Shown piece after piece: positions 34,430 to 45,355 of a DNA stretch of 64,000 nt (positions are counted from its first letter, which is position 1; every line of letters begins with the position of its first letter). Origin of the DNA: Prorocentrum cordatum (Eukaryota > Sar > Dinophyceae > Prorocentrales > Prorocentraceae); contig CAUYUJ010015700.1 in assembly GCA_963575745.1 (NCBI GenBank), forward strand, positions 173,308 through 237,307. Reading direction: 5' to 3'. The notes under the pieces are model-generated. The model did no database searches. It saw only the letters and a list, made by a program, of their open reading frames with translations, and was not told where the DNA came from. The position numbers and the translations under genes are program-made.

Positions 34430-36984
34430 AGAAGAACCCCGAAGGGAGGAGGCCGGCGCGCCAGCCGACGCGCGCGGGGCGGGCACGCTCCTTTTTCTGC
34501 TCTTCTAAGTCGATGCAGCTGCGGAAAGGCACAGCGCGGCGGCAGCAAGTGAAGGCGGCGGCAGCAGGCAGATGGCGCGGAGAGGAGTGCATTGACTGAA
34601 CCAGCACTGGCCTGGATGAGCTCACCAGCCCTGGCCCACCTGGCCACAAGCAGAAAACGCGCACATCCAGGCAACGGGGTCGCACTTGCATGCTCTGGGG
34701 GCTCGATGGGCGCCCACGCCCACATGGTCTGCTCGTCCGCATCTAGACCCAACTTGGCTGACAGGCGGGGGAAGGCGGCGGCGTCCTCAAACGCGCGAAT
34801 GTTCTTGGCCATTACGATCATGCGAGACGACACACAGAAATAGTCCAGCACCGTTCCTGGTTTGGCCTGCATACATGCAGGCTCCGTCCTACCTCTGGAG
34901 ATCCCAAATATGAACCGAAGAGCGCGGTTCGCAACTCAGGTCCCATGTTCCACTCACATGCAAGCGCCCAGTGACGCCTCTCTGCGTTGAGTCTGGTAAC
35001 GCACCAGGCCATCCGCACAATGAGATCCACACTGTCACCGTCGATCTCAACGGGGTCAACCAGATAGACTGGGATCACCACAACCCCCGTAGCAGGCCCC
35101 CATCGCAGGTGAGACGCAAGAGCACGCCCACGGGCAAACACATGACCTTCCATTCCAGGCCCGAGGCTGACGTGAACACGCTTAGGCGCAAGAGCCGCTA
35201 AACCTCCGAAGGCGAACGCCCATGCCCGCGTCAGGCGCCGCCGCCCACAGCCCAGCGAAACCGAGCCTGGAGGTCGCACGTTGGGCATCGGGCAAGCGCC
35301 CGCGATCTGCATGGTGTATTGGGCCAGTGCGATAGCATAGCTGCGGGCCGGCATGGAGACGCCATCGGCCAGAGAGCCGCGGGAAAAGACTTGGATCGCG
35401 ACGACGCTGCTGATGGGGGCCGCCGAAGCGGCGGCGGCGCTGCGGCAAATCCTGGCAAGCTGCGAACAGCAGTTGCCGTGGGATAAGATTCGCGATGGGG
35501 AAGAGCGCAGCTGCCCCCCGCATCGAGGTCCAGGATGGTGGGCTCGGCCTCCTTGTGCCTCTGCGCACTGACATGTTTCATCGCCCCAATCGAGCCCCCG
35601 GCGAGGGCGAGGGCGGGGCGCCCGCAGCCCAGGCCCAGAGAATAGACGATGGTGCTTGCCACGCCAACCATGGCCAATGACAACGAATGTACACGGCGAG
35701 CAGGCCTCCAAGCAGACCCGTAACTATCCGCGACGCAGGTGCGTCAGGCGACCTCGCGGCGCTTGGCGCGCTCGGCAGCTGCCGCGGCCACGCGCTCGAT
35801 GGCCCCCCGCATCCTGGTCTCCTCGGCCGGGGCCTCCTCGCCGAAGACAGCTGGCAGGGGGGCGCAGAGAGTCTCGAAGTCGTCGGCGCCCGCGGGCACT
35901 GCTGACTGGATCGCCTGCCGCCGCTGCTCCTGGACATCCGCGGGCATGCCTCCTCAAGGGCGCCGAGCCCCGGCGCTGGCGCGGCATCCTCATTCAGGCC
36001 GCCAGCAACCTCGGCCTGCAGGACGCGAGCCTGGAAGCAGGCGGAGACAATGGAGGCCAAGGTTCGGTCAGCCGGTCAGCCCCCGCTGCCTGTTGAATTT
36101 TGCCCAGCTGGTCGACGAGCAGGCGGGGCGCTGGGGCCGCGGCGCTGCCCGCGACTGGCGCGGGGACCCCGGCAGAGACCCGCCACCTCTGGCGCCCCAG
36201 CTCGGCGACGTCCTGCGCCAGCGCGGCGATGCCCTGGCCGACCCCCTCGACGCGCCCCTCGAGCTCCCGATTAGCAGCCCAATGCTTAGCGAGCTGCTCC
36301 TCTCGCGCAGCCTGCCGCCGCTTGACCCGATCGACGCGGGTCGCGAAGTGGGGGGCCTGAGACGAAATCGGCCGCGCCGCCGCGCTCCTCTCCTTTATGC
36401 CTTCGCGATCGCGCGCGGGCCCGTCGCGCGCGCGTGACTGCGAAATCGCCGAGGGCGTCAAGCTGCCTGAGAACGTTCCCGATCTCGACGAGACGGCGCT
36501 GGTCGGCATCGCCAGACTCAGACTGGGGCGCAGCTCCAGCGCCGGCGGGCGGCTGGCCGCTGCCGGGGCCCGCGGCCGAGAGCTGCGCATTGAGCGTCTG
36601 GATCTCCAGGTCCTTGTCGCTCCGCTCTCCCCCGCGGGCGGCCTCGGCCCGCTCGGCGCACCCTCCGCGCCAAGCCCACCCCCGTCGGCACGGCGGGGGG
36701 GAGGGCGACGGGGGGGCAGGAGGCAGCAGGAGAACGGGGACACGGAGGCCGAGGACAGGGAGAGCCGCGCCAGCTCGGACAGGGCACTTTGCTGGAGCGG
36801 CTTGGAAGCTGAACCTCGCTACGGAAGGAAGATCTGCGTCAACATAAACTGTCTGAGGTCCGCGAGGATCTCTCGGACCTGCGCCGGGCCCCCCTCGCGC
36901 GCCAGGGGCGGCGCCGGAAGCGCCGCCAGGGGGCCCAGGCGCCGATGCAGGACGACCGCGCGGAGCTCCGAATGTTCGGCCCAC
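34430..36984 (-). pseudogene. LINE 5' fragment: coiled-coil region and APE endonuclease remnant
   Basis: The minus strand gives, in order: an Arg/Ala/Glu-rich helical region (RVKRRQAAREEQLAKHWAAN near 36330; FETLCAPLPAVFGEEAPAEE near 35880), then sequence resembling an APE-type endonuclease: VVVIPVYLVDPVEIDGDSVD (near 35060), ALACEWNMGPELRTALFG (near 34970, where most have G-D-F-N) and VLDYFCVSSRMI (about 34850-34815, the D-Y box near the C-terminal end). The order is that of a dinoflagellate LINE, but frames shift and no RT follows; at 34420 the sequence passes directly into copia Gag. It is an internal fragment, likely cut by recombination or insertion. Confidence 0.55.
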
Positions 36985-37852
36985 GCCATCGACTATCCGG
37001 CACTAACAAACACCCCCTTCGACGACGACACGGCCCGACACGCGCGCGAGCCTTGGGCGCGCCCCAGCGCGCCGCGCCGCGAAAGTCGAGGACGGGCCCA
37101 GAACACGCGCGCAAACGGCGGCCAGATGCGAAGCGGTGGAGTTGGACTGCAGATTGCCCTGTCAATAAGACCGATAGCTTAAGATGGACGCTGCCACGCG
37201 GCGACCAATCTCGAAAACTCACCTGCCAGTGTTCAACGCCATGATGCGCGCCTGGCACTGCTCCACATCACGCAGCGGACTTATACGCCGCAGGACCAAA
37301 GATCCCATCGCTCAACATTACGCCGCCGAACAGACTCGAGAGAGAGAGAGAGAGACACGCACACAACGCGACCCCCAGCAACACGCGCGCACGCGCGGAG
37401 GAGGGGGGGAAGAGGAGGAGGAAGGAGGCGGAATGAATTAATGAATGTCCTCCATGGGCCAACGCGTCTCTGCCGGCCACGCGCGCACGACCGCGCGCGC
37501 CATAAAACCGAGCGGACGCAGACGCGCCGCTTGTCGGCTGGAGTTCGGCCTGATCGATAGACAATCAGCAAGACCAGCGAACCCGCCGACCCGCGGCCCC
37601 GAAGCCCCCAACAGGCCCATGGAGCCCAGCAGGCCAAAGCAGGGCAGGAACGCCGCCATGCGCCCCAGACTGCTCGGGCGAGCTGGCGAAGACCCCCCGG
37701 GAAGCACCCGCGGGGGGGGCGACCGCAAAAGCCCTCCACCCCGCGGAACGCATCCAAGACAGGGTCATCGCCAGCGTGAAACGACGATTCCTATCGAGAC
37801 ACTTCTCGCCGGCCTCAAACAGGCCAGTTCCTATCGAGATTAGTTGTTTGAC
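36985..37852. other. no gene seen; GA microsatellite and possible element end
   Basis: GC-rich sequence with a GA-rich run at about 37335-37356 and a GGA-rich stretch at 37398-37432. The motif TTCCTATCGAGA occurs twice (37788 and 37829) just upstream of the giant YR element and could be part of its terminal region, but no matching copy was found past 59864. Confidence 0.4.
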
Positions 37853-38027
37853 CTAAACGGTTGGACCCCGCCCTCCCCAGTCGGCTTGGGTTTCCTCTCT
37901 CTCCCTGCCCTTGCCCCTGCTGCTCTCTCTCTCCCCCTCTCTCCCGCTCAAGCCTTCGGGGCTCAAAGCCCTGGAGCCGACCTCAGGAGGTCTGGGCGCC
38001 CCCCGGGCGCCCGGAAGCGCGCGTGCG

Positions 38028-38779
38028 ATGGCCGCCTGGCGCCTGGCGCCGGCGGGTCCCGCACGCAGGCTGGTTGCGCTGGCCGCAAGCGCGGCCGCCT
38101 GCGACTGGCGCGGGCCGCTCGGCACAGCGGCGGCCCGCGCCCGGTGGGCCGGCCCAGCCGAGGCCCACGAGGCCCTGCCTGGGCGCACCGTGCCGCACTA
38201 CGATGACTCCGAGTACGGCACAGAGACCGGCGAGCCAGAGGAGGGAGGTGAGGCTGCCGGCAGCACCCAGGCGCCGCCCGACAGTGGGCCGCCGGGCGCG
38301 CCCCCTCAGCCGCCCACCCACGCCGCCGGAGGAGTCAACAACACCGGCAACGCCACCGGCGGCACCAGTGACGGAGAGTCCTGGATCGGCGCTGGGGCGT
38401 TTGGGCGCTGGGCTGGAAGCCCTTGGGCGAGGGCACCTGGGCCTGGCGCATGAGCGGCATGGGCGGAGGCGCGCGCGAGAAGCTGGACAGCCGCGGGAGC
38501 GCCTTCTCGACCCATGCCGAGACGGGATGGCTGACCAAGGAGGGCGGCTGGTTCCTCTACGCCCTCGAGAAGCTGGGCCTGACGGTCTTCGGGGCCGCCT
38601 GGCCGGTGGTGGCGTGGACGTTCATCTTCCTGGACTCCCTCGCGATGCTCGCCTTCCTCACCCACATCTGCCAGACGCTGCTGGCCCCCTGTGCCGCCGC
38701 CCTCTGGTTGATTGGTCTTCTGGCGCGGTGCTTCAAGTGCCGCTGGCGAGAGCCTGGCGATGCAGCTGCCGAAAGGTAA
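38028..38779 (+). pseudogene. giant YR element: N-terminal membrane-anchor region
   Basis: A likely start codon at 38028 opens an Ala/Arg-rich leader, then an acidic Gly/Pro linker (HYDDSEYGTETGEPEEGGE). After a one-base frame change near 38400, the sequence contains hydrophobic stretches (GLTVFGAAWPVVAWTFIFLD, MLAFLTHICQTLLAPCAAAL) followed by basic FKCRWRE, consistent with two or three membrane helices. Hydrophobic helices just before a G-P-[DE]-T-R-P segment are, from memory, a recurring feature of dinoflagellate polyproteins of this kind. It ends at an in-frame TAA (38777) but coding continues in the same frame. Why a retroelement polyprotein would carry membrane helices is unknown. Confidence 0.55.
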
Positions 38780-38818
38780 CTGCCGCCGGCTCCGCCTGCC
38801 CTCACCCAGATCCACTGG

Positions 38819-40724
38819 ATGGGGCCAGAGACCAGACCCGCCACGACCACCGAGTACTACAGCAAGAAGGTGAAGGGTCGTGGAACGGGGAGGAGGCCGA
38901 ACGACGTGTTGGTCAAGATCGACGACCATGTGGCACGGGTGCGGATCGACCTCGCTGAGCCCAAGCGGATCGACCGGACGGGCCTCTGGGTGGATTACCT
39001 GAGCGTGAAGGGGGCCAGCTCCCGCGCGCTCCGCCAGAAGCTGGAGACGCTTGAGGGCCGTTCGCCCCACCTGTGCCGCAACATGGTCTGCCGAGATCGG
39101 CCCGGGGAGATCCACTGCAAGGAGTGCGCAGCCCTGGACTCCGAAGCGATCGTGGACATCGGCCCCCACGCCAAGTTCACTGCCTGCCGCGGCAACTTCC
39201 TACTCCGGCGGGCCTTCACGGATCTCGGGCGCGGTACGTGGCGAACCACTGTGTTCACGTACTGCCTCTTGTCCTGCGGCTGCTCTTTCTGCTGCCGGCG
39301 ACGCCGCCGTCGTAAGACAGGCGCTGCGGAGCCAGGCGTTGCAGGAAGTGTCGCAGAAGTCCTTGATCAGGAGTCCGAGTCAGAGGTGGAGGCTGAAGAC
39401 AAGCCATGTGAGGCGGTCCGGGTGGGAATCGTACTTCGTGGAGGCGCTCGCCCCTTGGCCCCCGACGGCTGCCGTGACGCCGCGGAGGCCGAGCCGACCA
39501 CCCTGCTCACGGAGGACGGCCAGGCTTCCGACCTCCCGCCCCCCAGCGACGGGAGGAACTCCTTCGCCCATCTCTGCGCCCATCATTCGCAGGTCTACAG
39601 GGCCTCCCGGTACCGCGACAAGTGCTCCCAGGTGACCTGCTACCGCCAAGCAGTTGGCAACGCCGAGGGTGTACCACTTTGCCTCCTGCACCTAGGTGGG
39701 GAGGCTGGCAGAGCAGCGCAGGCTACTGCTACTACGCCGAGCCGTGGACTCTTCGCAGGCTTGAGGCGTCGGGTAGTCCGCAGCCGCAGCCCTCGGGCGC
39801 GCGAGCCAGGGGCCCCCGCGGCAACGGCCCCTCCAGCAGATGGAGGCCGAGGGCCCGAAGTTCGTCGTGGTCGTCGTGGGCAGGCAGCAGTAAGCCCATC
39901 CCCCCACGAGGCGCCGTCTGCGCCGCGGGCTCCGCCCGCTAGCGTTCGGTTCGAAGCTTCACTTTCCCCAAGGGCGCCCCTGCCACAGAGCGCCAGCCCC
40001 GCCCCGAGCGAGGAGACAGACCAGAGCGACTACCTGGTCCTGAGCGTTCGAGTGCAGTGGGCGGCTGGACCGCAGTGGATCGTGTTCTTGGGCAGGTCAA
40101 GGCCTGGAGAGGGCCCGTTGGGGGACGGCAGCCTAACCGTGGTGGACGTCGAGGAGCCGGGCACCAAGGACCGCTCCCCTGGCGACATCGAGCAGATCTG
40201 CTTTACCCTCAAGACCGCTGGGATCGAGCACGCCCCCGCCACCAGCGACCAGGGCAAGCTCCCCACCGGATACCTCGAGGGACTCTTGCACCACCCGCCA
40301 CTCGGTGCAGAGGAGCTGGGGATCAGCGTGAACGGCATCGTCGTGTGCAAGTCTGTGGGAGAAACTACACCCATGGAACGGGGTCCCAGTGGGCGGGAAG
40401 GCCACGAGGATCAGCCGCCCCCAGTGGGCCCAGCTTCGAGCCCGAGGTGACCAGCTTGCATGTCAGCACCCAGCTGGTGCAGCAGGCGACGCCAGCAGCG
40501 CACAGCCCCCCGCCGCCGACGGGATGGACACGCAGCTCAGGAAGCACTGGGCGAGACTCGACCGCAGCAGCTCCCCCTAGCCGCCCTTTGGCGGTGGATG
40601 GGGCCTGGATGAGGAGCGCGACCGGGCCACCCCCGCCCCGCGCCGCTCCTCGCGCAGCCCTGGAAAGGCCCCGGAGGAGGAGAACACCGGGGAGGCCATG
40701 CTGGGGCTGCATCTCGCAGCTCAC
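38819..40724 (+). pseudogene. giant YR element: Cys/His-rich region
   Basis: An intact frame to 40450 (543 codons). It begins GPETRPATTTEYYSKKVKGR, followed by conserved-looking VDYLSVKGASSRALRQKLE and HLCRNMVCRDRPGEIHCKE (a possible Cys/His cluster), a hydrophobic patch TTVFTYCLLSCGCSFCC, then HLCAHHSQVYRASRYRDKCS with a second Cys/His cluster at about 39570-39680. The rest is Arg/Ser/Pro-rich. After 40450 coding continues in another frame (GLDEERDRATPAPRRSSRSP at 40602-40661) until the LINE tail at 40725. No enzyme domain was recognised; the Cys/His clusters may bind zinc. The protein resumes after the LINE near 48660. Confidence 0.6.
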
Positions 40725-40745
40725 GATGATGATGATGATGATGAT
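40725..40745 (-). repeat. (ATC)7 3' tail of the LINE
   Basis: Seven GAT units on the plus strand at the junction of giant-element coding sequence and LINE sequence. In the plus-strand frame they would encode Asp7 followed by a stop, which is better explained as the LINE tail. Confidence 0.65.
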
Positions 40746-41507
40746 GAAGCGCCTTGAAAGGTCGGTCCTCCCAAAACACAAACCTGAGAAGCCACCAATA
40801 CGCCAAGTGCGTACGGTAGAGAAAGAGGGAAACGGGAGGAGAGGCAGGAGAGGAAAGAGGCGGAGAAAAGGTGAGGCCCAACCCAGGATTGAAACCCATG
40901 ATACTGAAAGAAATCCTGAATGACAGACTGTCCAATGTCCCAAATGAATCCCACCACTAGGTCTCTCTTGTGTTGAATGAAGATGAGAAACATAATGAAA
41001 GATAATGAAAGAGGTGCCCAAATTTGATTAACAAGATCTTGAGTGACAATTGGGGCCCAACCTTGAAAGCACATGGTCCCAAGGTCTAAAGTAAGTAAGA
41101 GGTGAAGAAAACTTCCATTAAGTCCCATGAAACCCATTGGACATGAGTAGGGGTCAAGGCGGATATATGTACTGAAAGAGAACCTGAAAGATAAACTGAA
41201 TGTCTCAAGCACGCAATGAACCCAGAAGATACGGAGGCATACAAGATGAACTGTCAAAGCAGAATGAGATCCCAACCGTGAGAACCCACACCAGGCATGT
41301 CAAGGAATATGGAATATGGTTGAATTCAAACAAATATGGAGAACGCAAGTTGGCTGGAAATGTTTATAACCTTTTGTATTTTGCCAACCAACATCGTAGA
41401 AATACCTGCAAGAGAGATTGAGAGAGACTGAGAGTCCTCCAAAAGCCGCAGGCCCATGCACCGCAGACACCAGGAGATCCAGTCTGAGGGAGTCCCAGGA
41501 ATGGCCT
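40746..41507 (-). other. LINE 3' untranslated region
   Basis: Less GC-rich sequence, with repeated ATGAAAGATAATGAAAGA-like units near 40985-41010 and no coherent minus-strand frame. It ends at the ATC tail. Confidence 0.45.
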
Positions 41508-42353
41508 TCAGCCGTACTTCCAACGCCACTTTTCCACGAAGAAATCTCCATCCCACCAGTAGTCGGACAAGTACCACACAACTGGGTGAGGCCAGCCCGA
41601 ATCGGGATCGATCCACGTGTCAAAGTACTCCGTATTCCATACTTTGGTGTAGACTTCGTCCTCTTCGCAGTAGTTCCACATTCCGCCCGAGCCGTGTGTC
41701 CACTTGAGACGCTTCTTGGCGGCAAGCTTGACTGGGAGGCTGCGTTTAGCCATCCCCTGGAGTTGGAGGTTTCCCAGCCGTCTCAGACAAGGGCTCCAGA
41801 AAGGATTTGAGGCGAAACGGCTACTGACCCGCAGCCAATTCTGCCCACGGAACTCTACGAACCCTTTCATCGGGACCCCGAACGTTGACATACAGACCAT
41901 GATAGCCGCTGTCCCGACAAGCTTTGAAGAACGGGATTTTGCACCAGTCATATGTGAAATGAGGACCACCAAGGCCCGACGGTATAAGAAACCGAGCCGG
42001 CAACTTGACCACCCTTTGGAATAGTAGCGGGGAGCAGTGTGAAAGTGCCTCAAGATCTCGTTTAGACAGGAAGCAGACTTTGCGTTTAGACCTGCAAAGC
42101 TTCCCCTGAAAGATAACGTAAGGATCCGAAGCCGTGGGATGTAGCATACCGAAAGCTTGAGCCCGAGACTGCAGGAGCCGACAGGAGGCATGGGGAGGGA
42201 AGGGGCCCATCCCCCCAAGCCCAAGGGAGGAAAACAGACGCCGAGGCCCCAAGACCCAGAGGCATCCTGAGGAAGGATGGATTGTTGCGAAGCCACGGTA
42301 TCCCTAAGATCGAAGGATCGAGCGGGTCCCAGATAGAATCGCACAAGTGACAT
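41508..42353 (-). CDS. additional LINE-associated ORF, 281 codons
   Basis: The most 3' long frame of the LINE. It is rich in Leu, Gly and aromatic residues; the last 60 residues are Trp/Tyr/Asp-rich (GGMWNYCEEDEVYTKVWNTE, WIDPDSGWPHPVVWYLSDYW), suggestive of a compact domain with repeated W-[DE] motifs. No family was recognised. About 760 bp of AT-richer sequence without a clear gene follows before the ATC tail. Confidence 0.45.
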   Translation of the reverse strand: MSLVRFYLGPARSFDLRDTVASQQSILPQDASGSWGLGVCFPPLGLGGWAPSLPMPPVGSCSLGLKLSVCYIPRLRILTLSFRGSFAGLNAKSASCLNEILRHFHTAPRYYSKGWSSCRLGFLYRRALVVLISHMTGAKSRSSKLVGTAAIMVCMSTFGVPMKGFVEFRGQNWLRVSSRFASNPFWSPCLRRLGNLQLQGMAKRSLPVKLAAKKRLKWTHGSGGMWNYCEEDEVYTKVWNTEYFDTWIDPDSGWPHPVVWYLSDYWWDGDFFVEKWRWKYG

Positions 42354-42468
42354 CTCCTGGTGTCAGCCAATCCACTAGGTGGTAGGCAAAGGAAGAGAGG
42401 AGATCCCAAAGGGGTCTCGATTCAGACCCAAATGCAAATTCCGTGAGGCGTCAGATGCCCCGGCTCCA

Positions 42469-43422
42469 CTAGTATTGGAGCCTGTTCTCTGAGGCCGCAA
42501 TTAGGTAGGATACCCAGACCTCTGAAGATTCCGTAACATTAAATTTGTGCACTTGCATTCCGTGGAACATTGCCACGGCAAACTTCCGAGTGTGGGGTGC
42601 ACATGGGCCACGAAAAAGGCGACGGTCTTTCCCGGTCCTAGCAAAAGACCCATGTTGATCGACAAACGTCAAAATTGACCGAATGGAGCAGATGATGGGA
42701 GATATCCCCTGAATTATGTTCCAGAACCGATCTGGGTCAACATACCCCGCTCCCAACCCAAGCTCCATCAAATCTCCAATAAGCTCTAGCCATCGAGAAG
42801 TGTCGGGTTCCCTATTCCACCGCTCGCGAACCATCCTCTGTACATCGGTGACACGACCAGCGACTGAGCGAAGCTCCTCCATGGGTTTGCACGAGGCCCT
42901 GGTAGGTTGTCGTCTTTGAAGATACCTGGCCATTTGACCCCAAATATTCCACCAGACCGTGTAAATGAAATTCCCAGGGTCCGACCAGCGATTGTCGTAG
43001 AACACTGCGCCTTTGTATGACATTGTCTTGATCTGTACAAAAGACATAGAGCGCACTGCGATTCCCACGATCCCAATAAGGTTCTTGCATGCCTCACTTG
43101 AGAAGAATTCCTCAAAGAGATTCCATAGCTGCCTGAGAGGTATCTCGAATTCGCGCCCCTTCTCATACATGTGGGGTGTGACGCATTTCCGTGGGTTGTA
43201 TGAACCTGAATTTACAGGAACGATCTCGGAACTTTCAATTGCCAGTGCACGTGGGCAGGCGGATGCCCATGCCTCGAAGACACAACACTGGAGGGACTTT
43301 GAATTCCATGGCCTGACGACCCTCTGAGGGGCAAGCATGAGAGTGTGTTCCCAGGTAACTTGAGAAGGGGTTGAAGCAGAACGAGGTAAGCGGATTGAAC
43401 CAAAATGACTACAGAAAAGCAC
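42469..43422 (-). CDS. additional LINE-associated ORF, 317 codons
   Basis: Open and in the same orientation as the RT ORF, in a different frame. Composition matches the LINE rather than the GC-rich surroundings. It contains AVFYDNRWSDPGNFIYTVWW, a hydrophobic stretch ACKNLIGIVGIAVRSMSFVQ and MELGLGAGYVDPDRFWNII. No known domain, signal peptide or zinc motif. Being enclosed between the RT ORF and the 3' tail it is probably part of the element; a separate insertion cannot be excluded. Confidence 0.5.
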   Translation of the reverse strand: MLFCSHFGSIRLPRSASTPSQVTWEHTLMLAPQRVVRPWNSKSLQCCVFEAWASACPRALAIESSEIVPVNSGSYNPRKCVTPHMYEKGREFEIPLRQLWNLFEEFFSSEACKNLIGIVGIAVRSMSFVQIKTMSYKGAVFYDNRWSDPGNFIYTVWWNIWGQMARYLQRRQPTRASCKPMEELRSVAGRVTDVQRMVRERWNREPDTSRWLELIGDLMELGLGAGYVDPDRFWNIIQGISPIICSIRSILTFVDQHGSFARTGKDRRLFRGPCAPHTRKFAVAMFHGMQVHKFNVTESSEVWVSYLIAASENRLQY

Positions 43423-43508
43423 CAGGACACCAAGACAACCGACAGATGTGGATCCATTAGATGGTGAGACAGGGATGAGAGATACACTTTATCAGGGATC
43501 GGACGGCA

Positions 43509-44040
43509 GTCATCGTCCTGGCCAACGAAGTGAGATTAACAATCCCAGGCCAAACCCATTTGTACTGAGGTGAAGAAGCAAACTAAGCGCCAAACGACCC
43601 CGAGTAGGAACTTGTCACTTCGAGGCCTTGGGCAAAGAGCGAGAAACAACCCCACTTGGCCCCGACAACCGAATTGAGAAGAACATGATGCAATCCCAGC
43701 TCATGAGAAGTGACCTGAAGGCCCAATGGAATGAAGCACTTGTAATCCCATGAATTCCCAGATTGAACCGAAAGTCATCATCCTGGCAAAAGTGATGAAA
43801 TTAACAATCCCATCCAAGCCCGTTTTGAACTGAAGTGAAGGACCAAACTAAGCGCAAAGCAATCCCAAGTTGAGACTTGTCACATCGAGGCTGTGGGCAA
43901 AGAGCAAGAATCGACCCCACTACTTTGGCCCTGACAGACGAATTGAGGAGAGCAGAATGTAATCCCAGCCCCAGAGAAATGACCTAGGGGCCCACTGAAA
44001 GCCCTTGTAATCCCAGATTGTTCCCAGATTGAACCAAGAA
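43509..44040 (-). repeat. two tandem copies of a 265-bp unit between LINE ORFs
   Basis: GTCATCGTCCTGG at 43509 and GTCATCATCCTGG at 43774 start two diverged units that share AAATTAACAATCCCA-like, AACTAAGCGC, TTGTCACxTCGAGG and GGGCAAAGAGC segments in the same order. They lie in the non-coding gap between ORFs ending at 44099 and starting at 43422 on the minus strand, so they could act as an internal leader for the downstream ORFs. Confidence 0.85.
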
Positions 44041-44098
44041 GTGAGCTGAGGGCCCAAAGGACTGAAACACTTGGGCCGTATCTTCTGAACTGCCTCGA

Positions 44099-45337
44099 TC
44101 ACATCAGGAAACGAGGTTTGCATAGCAGATGGCACCTTACATTGGCTCCGTTATTCCCAGACTCCACCGTGATAAGATCTCCCACATCTTCAAACATATC
44201 CTTAATGAAGAGGAGGGCCACAATGCAGCTGCCAGCAAAGATCTGCGATTTGTCGTGGAGCCTCTCCTTCTTAGGGCAGACCTCTGGGCCAATGAAGGCC
44301 TCCTTGGTGTAAAACCGCGCATTGAACAAATGAATGTCCTTGAAACGAAATGTGTTGAGCCCAAAGTGCCAAAGAATCTTCGTGACGTCCCTGGTAGTGA
44401 GACATCCGTGCTCTCCCAAGACTGGAATACTGTCTGAAACCAAGGGACCTTGATTGTCAATGATGAAAGGCGTCAGCTCACGAACTGTGATGATTTGGAA
44501 GTGTTCCCCGACCTTGGCCTTGAAGGTGTTCAAACCTGTGAGCTGAGGGACGAAAGCCATAATGTAACGCCTTGAGCTCGTGTGGTCTGTGCCGCCCTTC
44601 GGAGCGAAAATTGGGCAGCCTGAGTGATCGTATTCCAACTGAGACTTCAGCACTGGTGGGCCCAACTTGCTGATCCAGGGCTTCTTGTCCTGTTCCCAGC
44701 TTTTGGGAGCAGGCTGCGACCTTCGGTCAGGCGAGTCGACCTCCGCTTCAGATCCAGAGGTAGAGCTCCTGGAGTCTGAGCCCCCCGAAGACGGTGGGGA
44801 GGGTCTGACAGGTACTTCCTCTCGGTAGTCCTGCGTCTTTGGCAAGGCCTCATCCGGCTCTGGCTTGGACCCCGACTCACCACCCTGCAATTGTTTCTTG
44901 AACCCACCTGAGAACTGCATCTTCCTGGCAATCGGTGATCGGCTCCGAGACAAAGAGTCTCCCCTGTGCACAGGTGCTGGAGGCGGAGTAGGGAGTACCC
45001 TGGATTCGCGAGGGTCAGCACCTGACGATGCTTTGGCCTTGAGGCCCTGATTCTTGAACTCGACCGTCCTTGCTTGGTCCTCCTTTTTCTGTTCGAGCTT
45101 CTTCTGCAGCTTGACTTTCTTCTCATTCGTGGTAAGCACGGGCTTCGGCTCCATCTTATCCAGACGCTTCCGAGCCCAACGATCTAAGGCGTGGCGATCG
45201 AATCCAAAGAAAAGGGGGATTGTCGGCTGAATCTGATTCCCAACCAAATCCAGATCCTGAGAGTAACAGGTGTCCGTGGTGAAAATAAAGGTAGCCCCGC
45301 TGGGCGCAGTACGGTAGCAAATGTGAGTCTGGGTCAC
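44099..45337 (-). CDS. LINE ORF downstream of RT, same frame after UAG (412 codons)
   Basis: In the same frame as the RT, separated by a single UAG and about six codons. The sequence has a basic coiled-coil patch (KVKLQKKLEQKKEDQARTVE), a Ser/Pro-rich linker (GDSLSRSRSPIARKMQFSGG), and a folded-looking C-terminal 180 residues (YIMAFVPQLTGLNTFKAKVG, VTKILWHFGLNTFRFKDIHL, IVALLFIKDMFEDVGDLITV). No known domain. It may be a C-terminal extension of the LINE polyprotein made by readthrough, or a separate protein. Confidence 0.6.
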   Translation of the reverse strand: MTQTHICYRTAPSGATFIFTTDTCYSQDLDLVGNQIQPTIPLFFGFDRHALDRWARKRLDKMEPKPVLTTNEKKVKLQKKLEQKKEDQARTVEFKNQGLKAKASSGADPRESRVLPTPPPAPVHRGDSLSRSRSPIARKMQFSGGFKKQLQGGESGSKPEPDEALPKTQDYREEVPVRPSPPSSGGSDSRSSTSGSEAEVDSPDRRSQPAPKSWEQDKKPWISKLGPPVLKSQLEYDHSGCPIFAPKGGTDHTSSRRYIMAFVPQLTGLNTFKAKVGEHFQIITVRELTPFIIDNQGPLVSDSIPVLGEHGCLTTRDVTKILWHFGLNTFRFKDIHLFNARFYTKEAFIGPEVCPKKERLHDKSQIFAGSCIVALLFIKDMFEDVGDLITVESGNNGANVRCHLLCKPRFLM

Positions 45338-45355
45338 GCCAGACGAAGCCGATGG

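Noticed and set aside
40725-40757. Asp7 tail as the real C-terminus of the giant element's first ORF
   Set aside because: The GAT repeat lies exactly at the junction with the minus-strand LINE and is better read as the LINE's ATC tail.
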